Of a DNA stretch of 29,519 nt, positions 1 through 9,581 are shown in pieces (position 1 is the stretch's first letter; each line of letters starts with the position of its first letter). The DNA comes from Balamuthia mandrillaris. Taxonomy: Eukaryota > Discosea > Longamoebia > Balamuthiidae. The stretch lies in contig JAVKOQ010000409.1 in the NCBI GenBank assembly GCA_031835245.1, positions 12,501-42,019 of the forward strand. The letters run 5' to 3'. The translations under genes and the position numbers were made by a program. Under the pieces are notes generated by a model. The model searched no databases, was not told the DNA's origin, and was given only the letters and a program-made list of their open reading frames with translations.

Positions 1-886
1 TAGTGCGGCTGATAACACAACGTTGGTGCAGCTAGAAAGTACATCAAGTCTGTTTAGTTGCAAAAGAAAAGAACTGAGTGTAAGAAAGTGCAATACCAAG
101 TAAACAAAAGAAAGCAGGAAAGAAAAAGACAAGAAGAAACAGCATACTGGATAACGAAACGTTTTCAGGATAACGGCTGTGTTTATCTTTGTGCACCACA
201 AAGTTATCGCTGTTTGGAAAGAGAACAGCCTGTCTAAGCTCTCGGTTCACCATCACATAGCTGATTAGCTTCATTAGCAGCACTAACATAAGTCCCATCA
301 ATGCAGCTGCAGAAACTGTATTTTACAACATTCAGATGAAAGAACGCACAAGAAAAAATATAAAGAAAGTGAATAACTCACTCGGATCGGTGTAAAGGCA
401 CATGACCATGCACACAACAAGCAACAAAGTGATGTTAATGAGCTGCGCGTTGTAGTACGCATTTAATGGGATAACCTCGTCTGGTCGCTTTTTGGGCGTT
501 CCTTTTGGCCGGTTGCGTTGTTCCTCGCGGTATTTGCGTACGCTCCTTGCTGCCAACAACTCAACTACCAACGTGAATAGTGTAAAGTAGAGCAATCCTG
601 ATCCCAAGAGAAAGAGTAAATGGAAAGAAAGATGGAGAAGGAGAGGAAGAGCGAAAAAGAGGAGAAAGGAGAGAAAGAATAGCAAAAGAAGAGAGTAATG
701 GAAACCGCATGCAATGAGCAAAGCAGAACGAAGCTTGAGGTTGTCACGTATAGAGCCATTGAAGTTGATGAGAAGGCCATACTTTAATAAGTTTTCTACC
801 ACTAAACGAAAGTTGGTAACAAACTTAAACCACAGTCAACAAGCGTTCAAAAAGAAGGAGAGAGAAAAGCAGAACAGAGAAGTAGG

Positions 887-917
<31 letters not shown>

Positions 918-1504
918 CCAGCGAGAGAAGCATAGAACAAGAGGAAGAGTGAAGGTAACGAGCAGAGAAGAGGGAGCAAGGGAACAAACCAGAACAAGAC
1001 CAGCAAGGTTAAAAAGGCCTCTGTAGTTTTGACTTTCAGACTCTGGCGAGAGCAACGAGGGCACGCACCGTTTATGCACCACAAAAGAATGGCCACGAGT
1101 CACATCTTCTCCTTTTTTCTCCCTTTTTTTTGTTCGAATCAGAAGACTTGGATGGTAACATGGAAACCAAAAAAGAAAAGAAAAAAACGGGAGCCAGAAG
1201 CTTACTCTGGCTCTTGAGCAGCTTCAGCGCTTTCCTGCTCTACTTCTTGTAAACTTTTTAAAGAAAACAAAAAAAACAGCAGAAGAAGATGATGAGCAGA
1301 AAAAAAAAAGCACACAGATTGACTGAGAGAAGAAGAAGAAGAAGAAGAAAAGAAGAAAAAGCCAAGATCATGGGCGTACTCTGCAGAGCTTTTGCACTTG
1401 CGGATGTTGGAGCGTTGCCGCACTTGTGGATAGGAGAGGGCGGTGCTGTCCACCTCCGTCGAGGAGAAGAGCTCCATCTTGTGGGCACGCAGCAAAGCCC
1501 TCAT
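1..1504 (-). CDS. DGAT1: DGAT1-type diacylglycerol/sterol O-acyltransferase (MBOAT family), N-terminal part, truncated by window edge
   Basis: This family makes triacylglycerol from diacylglycerol and acyl-CoA in the ER membrane. Exons read on the minus strand: 1504-1380, 1253-1206, 1146 to about 1000, about 789-711, 597-382, 306-148 and 49-1. Phases close for 1504-1380 into 1253-1206 and for the exons below 790; the donor near 1000 is uncertain, and a small exon may be missed between 1000 and 800. Family signatures in order are SESQNYRGLFNLAGL (animals: SNYRGILN), VENLLKYGLL (animals: ENLIKYGIL), a membrane segment around LLYFTLFTLVVELL, LMLVLLMKLISYVMVN, RYPENVSLSNLMYF (animals: YPDNLTYRDLYYF) and AAPTLCYQPHY (animals: APTLCYELNFP). 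The catalytic His lies in the part beyond the window. The ATG at 1504 is the first in frame. Match order and spacing favour DGAT1 over ACAT/SOAT, though SOAT shares the fold. Confidence 0.88.
885..912. repeat. (GA)n microsatellite in a DGAT1 intron
   Basis: About 26 bp of GA dinucleotides on the plus strand. On the sense strand of the minus-oriented DGAT1 gene this is (CT)n, adding to a pyrimidine-rich intron. Confidence 0.9.
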
Positions 1505-1928
1505 GCGTGTCCGTGTGTGCGTGCTGCGCTACTTTTTTCTCCGCTCTCTAATGAATGCAATTATTATTTATTTATTCGTAATTTTTCAATATTATTGCGT
1601 CGAATTACGTTTCTGACAAAATGTCCGATAATTGACTTTATTTGGGCAATAATTATTGGGCCGTCGGAGGAATTGATTTGGTTGGGTCTCTGGCATTCTT
1701 CTTCCACCCGCCGCCTCCTTCTGCTCCTCCTCTTCGTCAAGGGAGCTGTAGTCTTCACTGTCATCCGTCTCACTGTAAAACTCCTCCTCGACATTGAGCT
1801 CTTCCCATGGGAACCCTTCGCAACTGGATGCACCTCTCCCTTCCTGGACCTCTCCTTCATCAGGTTTGATATTTTTTGTGAGTGGGTTTATCTGAACAAA
1901 CTCGAAAGCTTCCTTCAACCTTGCACTA
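1505..1928. other. Intergenic or 3' region with an acidic minus-strand ORF
   Basis: This lies between the DGAT1 start and the stop of the upstream minus-strand gene. A minus ORF (1987-1592) reads an acidic stretch (EELNVEEEFYSETDDSEDY). It could become the C terminus of the upstream secreted-protein gene if a roughly 58-nt intron (donor after KAQ near 1968, acceptor before EAFEFVQ near 1909) removes the stop at 1929. That splice is speculative. The 1540-1640 stretch is AT-rich and would fit a transcript end or DGAT1 promoter. Confidence 0.35.
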
Positions 1929-2995
1929 TCAGTTCTCAAATAGAACCATGCCAGCAAAGTTGAAGTTGACCTGAGCCTTAGGTCCATCCTCTGGAACCTC
2001 TGTTCCCTTTAGAACAGCCCGCACTTCTCCCTGGTCCCCATTCCATCCAAACAGTGCGATAAAGTATGCCGCTCTCCTCCGCGAACCAGCTGACTGCCGG
2101 TTGATGCTTCCCCTCCTCGATAGGGGTGGGGAAAGGGTGATGGTCATCCTCGCCAGCAATGCACCAGCTATCTGCTTCTCCGCAGGCATTAATGCGGAAG
2201 ACGAGGACAACAGCGTCCATGCTGATGCCCTCCTCCAGTACCTCAAAGGTTATCTGCCTGCCTTGGCCGGTGTAAATGTATGTCAGCACGTGTCCTCGGT
2301 CGCTTTCGTCGGCGCAGGCAGGAACGGTGCCCCAAGAGCTCTCATAATTGGAGCCGGTGATCTCCTCATCGAGAGTTAGACGGTGAGCAGTAAAGCACCG
2401 GTCGTTGGGTCTACCGGTAGATTGGCCGCCGTCGTAGGCGATAAAGGAAAAGTCTTTTTCGTCAAAGAAACTACCGACAGCCAGGATGTAGGTTGCCCCT
2501 TCTTCAGAACAGAACGTGACCGTGTGCCACCAGGATTATTCTCAGTGCACAGAAAAGCGTCCTCACCGGCAGCCACCATCTTTGGAGAACGGTAAGGCTG
2601 GCTGCAGGTGTCCGCGATGGTGGAGCCATGTTGTACAAAGTACACGGCCAAGTTCGTGTCCAAATTGTTTTGAGAGATGCAACTGTCAATGACAATGCGT
2701 CTTCCTGTGCCAGTGAATGTGTACCAGACGAAGGGGCTGGTTACCCTGGAGCCGGGCGTGGCCCAGAAGATGGTGTCCGCTGTGCTGTGCCTCAAAGTGC
2801 CGTTGATCACCTGATCAAAGGAGATCGGCTCGGCGTTGATGCAGTCGTCATTTGAAGGAGGCTCCCCTTCCGTTTGTCGAGAGAGCAACGATGGATCCTG
2901 CCTGGGGAGCTATTTTTGCCCTTCTCGCCACCGCCAGGCTGAACACAGCCATCCACGCCACGCAGCAGATCCAAAAGAATGAGATTTTTGGGCAT
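1929..2995 (-). CDS. Secreted/cell-surface protein with two tandem Cys-containing beta-rich repeats; frame not continuous
   Basis: The function is unknown. The minus strand encodes two similar units of about 130 residues. Unit 1 runs NDDCINAEPI, VWYTFTGTGR, VIDSC, DTNLAVY, CSEEGATYILAVGSFF, FIAYDGG. Unit 2 runs NDRCFTAHRLTL, YESSWGTVPACAD, YIYTGQGRQITFEV, VVLVFRINACG, YFIALFGWNGDQGEV. This pattern (ND-x-C near the start, a W/Y-Y-x-F-TGTG strand, a closing YxLAVG strand) resembles extracellular beta-sandwich repeats. A hydrophobic signal-like stretch (FFWICCVAWMAVFSLAVA) lies near 2980-2925. Homology moves between frames near 2900, near 2530 and near 2070, with no GT-AG introns of plausible size there. 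The reading is therefore either an assembly with small indels or a decaying gene. Start near 2995 is tentative. The gene is divergent from DGCR8, with about 250 bp between them. Confidence 0.55.
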
Positions 2996-3245
2996 TGTTC
3001 TAGCACGCAGCACCTCGTTCAAGCCCCACACGCTATATTCTCCCTTCCTTCTTCTTCTTGTTCTTCAAAGGACGCTTTGCTTTGCCTTTTTCGTTGCTCT
3101 CGTCCCAACGACCACAAGGGTTGGTCACGCGTTGCAACCATCGACCAGCGTTTCTGCTGGCTATGTCGACACAAATAAATCCTGGTCAGATTGTGAAGCA
3201 AACGACCAAAAAAATAACAGAAATGGCGAAAAAAAAAAACAAAAG
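2996..3245. promoter_or_regulatory. Short divergent intergenic region between the secreted-repeat gene and DGCR8
   Basis: Only about 250 bp separates the minus-strand gene start from the DGCR8 ATG, so both promoters must lie here unless 5' introns exist. No TATA box is evident. A pyrimidine-rich stretch lies at 3044-3066 and an A-rich tract directly precedes the DGCR8 ATG (3225-3245). This is an inference from layout only. Confidence 0.35.
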
Positions 3246-5226
3246 ATGCAAGCGGATGAACAGGAGGCGGAGGAGGCATGCCCAACGACCATACGTCAGG
3301 CAGCAGTGGGAGCTTTCGCTGGGCCACAACGCGCTGGTGGCGCTCGGTTGGACGTCGGCCACAAGAGAAAAAGAGAGGACATGGAAGAGACGGAAGAGGA
3401 CCTCGAACGAGCAGCGGTGGAAGAGGAGGAAGAGGAGGAACCTGCTGAAGGTATCTGCTGCTACTTTTTTTTTTATTTTCGTTGCTCTCAACTGCTTTTT
3501 TTTTCCCCTAACCTGTTTCTGAATAGGAGGAGAGACGTTCACATCGAACGCCTGGTCGGCAGAGACTGTTCTGCCAGCAGGTTGGAAGAAAGTGGTGCAC
3601 AGCCAATGCGCCCTTCCCTTTTATTTTCATGCAGAGTCAGGCGTGGTCACTTGGTTGCAGCCCTATCACTACCTCCACTCACATCGTTTGCATCCTTCTT
3701 GTTCTTGTTCTTCTTCTTCTTCTTCTCAGCGCGAGACCAACAAAGACGGAAGAGCAGACGCAGGAGGGCACAAAGAGAAAGAAACAGAAGAAGGTATGCC
3801 TCCAGTGGAGGAGCATGTCATTCCTTTGTTTCCTTTTCTCCCCTTTCGAAGAAGGCAGCCACAATATCGGGGACGACTGAGAGATCGAGGACGAGGACGA
3901 AACCGTTTTATGCCATGGAGAGTGTCGAACGAGGATGGAGAGGCAGAAGACAAACGAATGAAACAAGAAGACGAGGAGGAGGAGGCAGAAGTAGTGTTGG
4001 GGAAACCGAAGGACCATATTCCAGGACTGGAATACGCAGTGGAAAGCACAGCGGCATTCTTAGACAAAATGGAAGCTCAACATCATCAGCACGAGAACAA
4101 CGCATACTCTTATCAACAACTTCAAGTTGGATATGGTGTACAAACTGGGGAGAGAGCAACGGGCTTTTGCAGCTCGACGATGGCGGCGATGATGATGGAT
4201 AATCAGGACGCTGCTGTAAAACCACGTCACATGATGCAAGAGGCTATGTCTGATTTGGCTAACCAAGTGACCAGACGTGTGTCTCTCTACTTCGTCTTGT
4301 TGTATTCTTCTTTCTTCTTCACGTTGTTGTTGTTGTTGTTGTTCTTGTTCTTGTTGCTGTTGTTGTTCTTGTTCTTGTTGTTCTTCTTCTTCTTGTTCTT
4401 CTTGTTCTTGTTGTTCTTCTTCTTCTTGTGCTTCTTCCTCTTCTTCTTCTTGTGCTGCTTCTTCTTCTTCTTCTTGTGCTGCTTCTTCTTTTTAACTCTC
4501 TCTCATCTGGTTGCAGAAGGAGGACAGAGACGAAGAGGAGGGACGCATTTTCGTGGTAGACGGAAACGAAGAGAAGAAGGACCAACAGAGCTTTCTCCTG
4601 CAGGAAAGACAGCGGTGAGTTTCTTACATGAATACTGCTCCAATGTCCTAAAGACCAAGCCCTACTATGATAGTTCTGTTCAAGGTAACCTTTCTCAATT
4701 TCCTTCTACTGATTTCTTTTCTCTTTCGTTGCTTTAGCTCTATTTATGCGTATCTATCTTACCAACATTGAAACAAAGCGGATCCCATGTGCCCTTTCGT
4801 GACAGTAGTGCGCATTGGCGACAAGGAATATGGCCGAGGAGCCTTCATCAACAAGAAACAAAGCAAGCAACTAGCAGCAGAAGCTACTCTTAATATGCTT
4901 GTACCGGGTTTGTTCAATCCAACCGGAGCCAGCAATCAACCGTACAAACAATCAGAAGAAGATCTATCCCCGCTTCCGGTAAGCCTCAATCTTTCCCTAC
5001 TTTTCTACTTCTCTGCTCATCTTCTCACGGTCCATTCGTGAATATAAATGGTGATGTAGCATCCATACGAATTGTCAGTAGAAGATGACAGAGTACTTTT
5101 GCTCTCCGGGAAAACGCCTGCCCAAGTCTTGCAAGAACACTGTAACAGGTCTGCATAATTCCTTATCCTTTACCGTGAGTTTTGTGCTCATTCTCCCTCC
5201 CTCCCTCCCTCCCTCTCTCCCTCCCT

Positions 5227-5273
<47 letters not shown>

Positions 5274-6714
5274 ATTTATGAATAGAACGCATGCTGTATT
5301 GGAAATAAAATCGCAAGAATTGGAACCAGAGTTTCCCTCACTGGACTATCGCAACAAAAAGGGTGGTCGTCGCTTTATGGTTGAAGCTACTCTCGATAAC
5401 ATCGTTTGCACGGTATTTTCTTTTGCTTGTCTTTTATGTCTTTATTGTTTTCCAATTTTAAATACGTTTGCATCCTTGAGGTATTATAGGGAGAAGGTAC
5501 AAAGATCAAAGAAGCAAAACAACGAGCAGCACAGAAAATACTGAAACAACTACATCCAAATATTCGGACTTGGGGTGAAATGCTTGACCATTACGATATG
5601 AAGCTAGATACAAATCGGTTTCCTAAAGAGGTTCCTCTTTTTCTTCATGTTTTTTTCCTTCTTTGTGTCTTCTCTTTATTGCCTATGCACATTTCTGATA
5701 GTTTTCTCTTTATTTTCCCCTCTGCAGGAAGAACTTCAAAGAGAGAATGCGGAGCCAAATATGCGCCTTCTCGTTAAACTACGCGAAGAGATGAGTAAAC
5801 GCTTTCTCCCTAACTTTGATCCCGTTTATCCGCCGGACGCTCCAACCGCCCCCACTAGGGTGCTTTCCTCTACTGAAGCTGTGGAGAAGCTCAGAGATGA
5901 TGTCGAGCAACAAACAATTAAGATACAACGCTTAAAGGAAAAAAGGAGAGAAGAGAGAGAACGACGTAAAGAAGCTGAAGAGAAGCTGCAACAAGTGACG
6001 ACACTCTACATCACCAGAAAAAAGCAACAACAGAAACAGCAAGAGAGAAACAGCGAAATAACTTCCACGCGGAATCCGCCATTATCTTCTTTGCCCTCTT
6101 CTTTACATCACTCTTCATCTTCCTCTCTTCTTTCTTCCTTGTCATCTCGTGCTTCTTCTTCTTCTTCTGCCTCCTCTTCTTATTCATATGATCAATATTA
6201 CTATCAACAACACCCACAACAGGCACAACAAAATGGAATGTGGACAGCAGCAGGATTGGCCACGTCTCAAATGAATGGTCCAACAACAGGGACAGGAATA
6301 GGAGGAGAAGGACTAGCAGTTGGAGGATTAATGAATTTCTTTTATCCACCGCCACCACAACAACAAATACAACAACCGGTTGGATTTGTCGACCCTGCTC
6401 CTTCTTCCACTGCCTCTTTTTACCCGACACAACTGCAACCCCAACTACAACAGCTTATTGCAGAGATTCAACTTCATGCCTCTCCTTCTGCTTCCACTTC
6501 CTCTCCTTATGACCCATTCTATCAACAACATCAACAACTAATGCCATCAACCGGTCCTCCTCCTTTTAGAGAGGATTACAACAGCCAACGAGAACGAGAC
6601 GATCGCTATTACGCTCGTGATAGAGATAGGGATAGATATAGAGAGGGAGATAGAGGCAGTTTTAGAAGCAGAAACAGAAGCAGATCCAGAGAAAGAAGCC
6701 GACACAGATATTAA
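3246..6714 (+). CDS. DGCR8: DGCR8/Pasha homologue, RNA-binding subunit of the Microprocessor (WW + two dsRBDs + Drosha-binding tail + RS-like tail), about 854 aa
   Basis: DGCR8 binds primary microRNA hairpins and activates Drosha in the nucleus. Exons: 3246-3450, 3527-3685, 3730-3793, 3852-4276, 4517-4684, 4779-4978, 5060-5148, 5286-5412, 5490-5630, 5728-6714; all phases close. Residues 84-114 form a WW domain (LPAGW, then VVTWLQP; W88 and W111), like human VVTWSRP. dsRBD1 (about 312-395) has SFLHEYCSNVLKTKPYY (human CILHEYMQRVLKVRPVY) and EYGRGAFINKKQSKQLAAEA. dsRBD2 (about 409-510) begins ELSVEDDRV (human HISIEDSRV) and ends KILKQLHPNIRTWGEML (human KILQLLHPHVKNWGSLL). Residues 527-553 match the Drosha-binding helix (NMRLLVKLREEM; human NLHILSKLQEEM). 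A Ser/Gln-rich stretch and an R-D/R-S tail follow; human DGCR8 (773 aa) ends soon after the helix. The IPC heme-ligand motif is not seen. Domain order makes HYL1- or Loquacious-type dsRBD proteins unlikely. Confidence 0.93.
4320..4497 (+). repeat. TTG/TTC triplet microsatellite filling DGCR8 intron 4
   Basis: A (TTG)n stretch passes into mixed TTCTTG and TTC units, about 175 bp, wholly inside the 240-nt intron 4277-4516, which ends in a canonical ttgcag. It is pyrimidine-rich on the sense strand. Confidence 0.9.
5203..5270 (+). repeat. (CCCT)n and (CT)n microsatellite in DGCR8 intron 7
   Basis: CCCT/CCTC units (5203-5229) are followed by about 35 bp of CT dinucleotides, just upstream of the acceptor at 5285. 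It acts as an extended polypyrimidine tract. Confidence 0.9.
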
Positions 6715-6821
6715 GATGGAACAACGAACAAACGAAGGGCAGAGAGGAGCCAGAAACAGACGTTTCATGTTCATTCGACTCCTTTGTGGAAAAAAAATAG
6801 TGTGAATACTTCCCGTTGAAC

Positions 6822-6931
6822 CGTGTGGCCCGTGGATCCGACGTACGATTTCAAGCCCAAGGATGTATTTCGCTTCGCCGAGGTCTTTCATGTAGAAACG
6901 TCGAGAGAGTTCGGATTTGATGTAGGTGACC
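6822..6931 (-). mobile_element. Ty1/Copia-type reverse transcriptase fossil fragment
   Basis: About 36 codons on the minus strand read IKSELSRRFYMKDLGEAKY followed by ILGLEIVR. This is the well-known Copia RT segment in which the MKDLGEAKYxLGxEI motif is close to invariant. No integrase, gag, RNase H or flanking LTRs are seen nearby, so this is a broken, isolated relic. Age cannot be judged without related copies, but the well-kept motif suggests it is not ancient. Confidence 0.75.
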
Positions 6932-7419
6932 AACACGGTTCTCTCTTTTTTCTCTCTCTCTTTCTCTATGTTTCTTTCTTTGTTCTCTCTTTCTTTCTTG
7001 TCGTTTCTTTCTTTCTCTCTGTTATCTCTTGTGGTGTGATGTTTTACAGTTCTAGAACACGTAAGAGAAGGAGAGAGGGGAAAAAACAGCAGAAACGCAG
7101 ATAACAAAAAAAAAAAAGTGTGTCTGGAGGGGGAGTCGATCACGGCGTTAAGCTGAGGTAAGCATTACCTTAAACGCTACATTCCGATTGGATCGCCCTC
7201 AGCTATTTGGACCAGCCGATCTTTCGGATTCGGAATGTCCAACATGGTCATATGCATTTGCCGGACAGGAACTACCCGTTTAAGTCGCGAGGCCCTTTAT
7301 TTATCCGAAATTGCTCGTTAATATAGGCCAATAAAACACCGAAAGAAAAAGGTTTGTTGTCATGCGTTTCACCTTTTTCTTGTTAATAACCCATTCTGCC
7401 TTGTAACGCTAACGAACTT

Positions 7420-7452
7420 CACACCTAACGCACACCTAACGCACACCTAACG
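7420..7452 (+). repeat. Three tandem 11-bp units upstream of the Kelch gene
   Basis: The unit CACACCTAACG is repeated three times perfectly and ends 17 bp before the Kelch ATG at 7470. A partial further copy may lie upstream (CTAACG near 7409). It is likely in the 5' UTR or core promoter. Confidence 0.8.
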
Positions 7453-7469
7453 CACGCACCTCGAGCAGC

Positions 7470-7780
7470 ATGCTGCCTAAAGCCTTTCTCTCCGCGCTCC
7501 TGCTGCTCCTCCTGTCGCTCCACCTATGCCTGGCTCTCTCCCTGCCAAACAACCGAAGGACCACGGCCGCAGCAACCGTCAAGAGACACAACCACGACAA
7601 GGGCCTGCCTTATGCCGAGTGGGAGGAGGTGGAGCCCACGGGAACGCCACCCAAGGAACGGTTCTACCCCGCAGAGGACGCAGCTGGGGCGGAGTGGACC
7701 ATCGCTGGCGGTGACTACCACGACACCTCCGAAATCCTTAAAGACGTGTGGACGTTTAACTTTGGTTCGTTTTTCTGAGC

Positions 7781-7821
<41 letters not shown>

Positions 7822-9164
7822 ATCGTTCTCTTCTCTTCTTTCTTTTGTTCTCAAAAGGAAGAAAAAAAACAACAACTGATTAGATTTTGTTATTTGACAA
7901 ATAGAAACACATACATGGACGGAACGACAGGTGAACGGCCCCACCGCTCCTCCAACCAACAGCTGGCGCCCAGGCATTGCCAGTGAGGATGGCGCCTCTT
8001 TCTACGTGTGGGGTGGCTCCGGTTCCCTCACCGTCAATGGCAACACTCTCTATCACTTCAACCACTGTTAGTATTTTCTTCCTTCCTCCTTTTGTGTTCT
8101 TTCCTCTTGTTCTTCTTCTTCTTCGTTCTTCGTTCTTCTTCTTCGCACAACAAAACAAATAACAAATAATTCTTTACAAACAAAATAGCAACGGGAGAAT
8201 GGACAGCGCTGGAAGGAACGCTGCCCGACTCTCCATCAGGGTACACCAGCACTTTCGATCCCGAAGGCAACCTGTGGATGTTTGGTGGCACGTTGGACCG
8301 CAGCGCCGCCATTGATACCATGCGCTATTACTCCTTTGTCAGCAAGAAATGGACCGAGCACCAGCCAGTGGATGAGGAGGCGGAATGGCCCTTGCCTCGT
8401 TTCTTCCACTCGGCTGTGAGAAGGGGAAGCGAGTGGTGGATCTTTGGTGGAGCCGGCTATCTCTTTGCTGGTTTCCAGTTCAATGACCTTTGGAGGTTCT
8501 CTTTTGGTGCGTTCTCTCTCTCTCTCTCTCTTTCTTCCTTTATATTTACAAGGAAGGCAACGTTCTTTGAATTCATTCTGATTTATCTTTTCAAAACATA
8601 GAAACCAAGGCCTGGCATATGGTACCCGCAGCCCACGACTACGCCCCTCCCCCTCGCGCTCTCCACGCCGCCGTCATAACCCCCGATGAGGAGTTCATGT
8701 TCGTCTATGGCGGTATTCACGGCGGGTACTCCATGGATGACCTCTGGATGTTCCATTTTGGCCCCAGGACTTGGGCTCACATCCCCACCGGCCACTGGGA
8801 CACCCACGCAGGGAGGGATGGCCATGCCATGCAGCTCTGGGAGGACCATGTCAGCAAGACCACGTGGTTGTACGTGTTTGGTGGGGACCACACCCAGCCT
8901 GAAGGTCCCATCCAAAAGAACGACGTGCACAGAGCCGCGCTGGACCACCTGTTCAACGTAAGCTGGCCCAGCGCCGAGCCGCATACGAGCGATGATGACG
9001 ATGATGAACCGGAATTCCACGGCGGCTTAAGGGTTGCCTTTGCCTTGGGCTGGTTCTTTGCGGTGCTGTTCATGATCGGATTCGTGGTGGTCCTAGCCCT
9101 CCTCATTCGCCTTCGCAAGACCGTGAACAAGACCACCTATGCTGTTCACGATGAAGGCTTGTAA
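7470..9164 (+). CDS. Kelch-repeat type I membrane protein, 445 aa
   Basis: This is a cell-surface or endomembrane protein with a lumenal beta-propeller; partners are unknown. Exons: 7470-7764, 7905-8066, 8189-8506 and 8602-9164, with phases closing throughout. Residues 1-22 form a signal peptide (MLPKAFLSALLLLLLSLHL). Kelch blades show the GG pair and later aromatic residue: AEWTIAGGDYHD, YVWGGSGSL, LWMFGGTLDR, WWIFGGAGYLFAG, FVYGGIHGGYSMDDLWMFHF and YVFGGDHTQ, giving five or six blades, with WxxH/P strands between them. A DDDDDE linker precedes one membrane helix (ALGWFFAVLFMIGFVVVLA, about 403-421), then a short basic cytosolic tail (RLRKTVNK) ending DEGL. The architecture recalls a reduced attractin-like or plant-type Kelch membrane protein, but no attractin CUB, EGF or PSI domains are present. 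Intron 1 carries a (CT)n repeat. Confidence 0.9.
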
Positions 9165-9581
9165 ACAACGACCAACGAAGCCGAGGAGAGAGAGAGAGAA
9201 AGCCAAGCCAAAACATCTTGTAAGTAAGCACATTATATCGATATATTCGTCTCGACAAATAATAAGCGCGAAAAATTATCGACCCTATTGAATAAAACAT
9301 AATAAACATCGACTCGCGAGGAAACTCATCGACAAATCGGAGAAATTGAGACTTTTTTGCCGATAATCAATGCTCCCATTGGTTGGAATACATATTAATA
9401 TTGAATGATTAAATTTTCTGGAAAGGAAATCTTCTATAGGAGCGATGCTCGGTAACTCGATAGAATGTTATAGGAACAGCGGACTAATAAAGAAAAGCGA
9501 TAAAAAAGAAAAAAAAACGGTGCGCTAAGAAACCATTTTATTGCACCAACCTTGGGGAACTCAGAGTTAAAAAAAAAAAGA
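9165..9581. other. Intergenic region, AT-rich, between the Kelch gene and the formin
   Basis: It includes a probable polyadenylation signal AATAAA near 9291 downstream of the Kelch stop. An AT-rich stretch with TATATCGATATAT (about 9235) and short poly-A runs before the formin start follow. No gene is supported. Confidence 0.5.

Larger units (their letters stand above)
6715..7469. other. Intergenic region between DGCR8 and the Kelch gene
   Basis: It holds the DGCR8 3' end, a Copia RT fossil (about 6822-6931), a pyrimidine-rich patch on the plus strand (6935-7045), an A-tract near 7110, and the presumed promoter of the Kelch gene. That promoter part has a CCAAT element on the plus strand near 7329, an ATTGG near 7186 and a short tandem repeat at 7420-7452. 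No intact gene is seen. Confidence 0.5.

Noticed and set aside
1289-1963. A 224-codon plus-strand ORF
   Set aside because: It crosses DGAT1 exon 1 and its intron in antisense and shows no domain; composition is that of a shadow frame.
4613-4620. Possible splice donor GTGAGT in DGCR8 exon 5
   Set aside because: The dsRBD1 sequence runs straight through it (GKTAVSFLHEY), matching animal DGCR8, so it is coding.
6011-6430. Minus-strand hydrophobic ORF antisense to DGCR8 exon 10
   Set aside because: It is the complement of the Gln/Ser-rich coding sequence of DGCR8.
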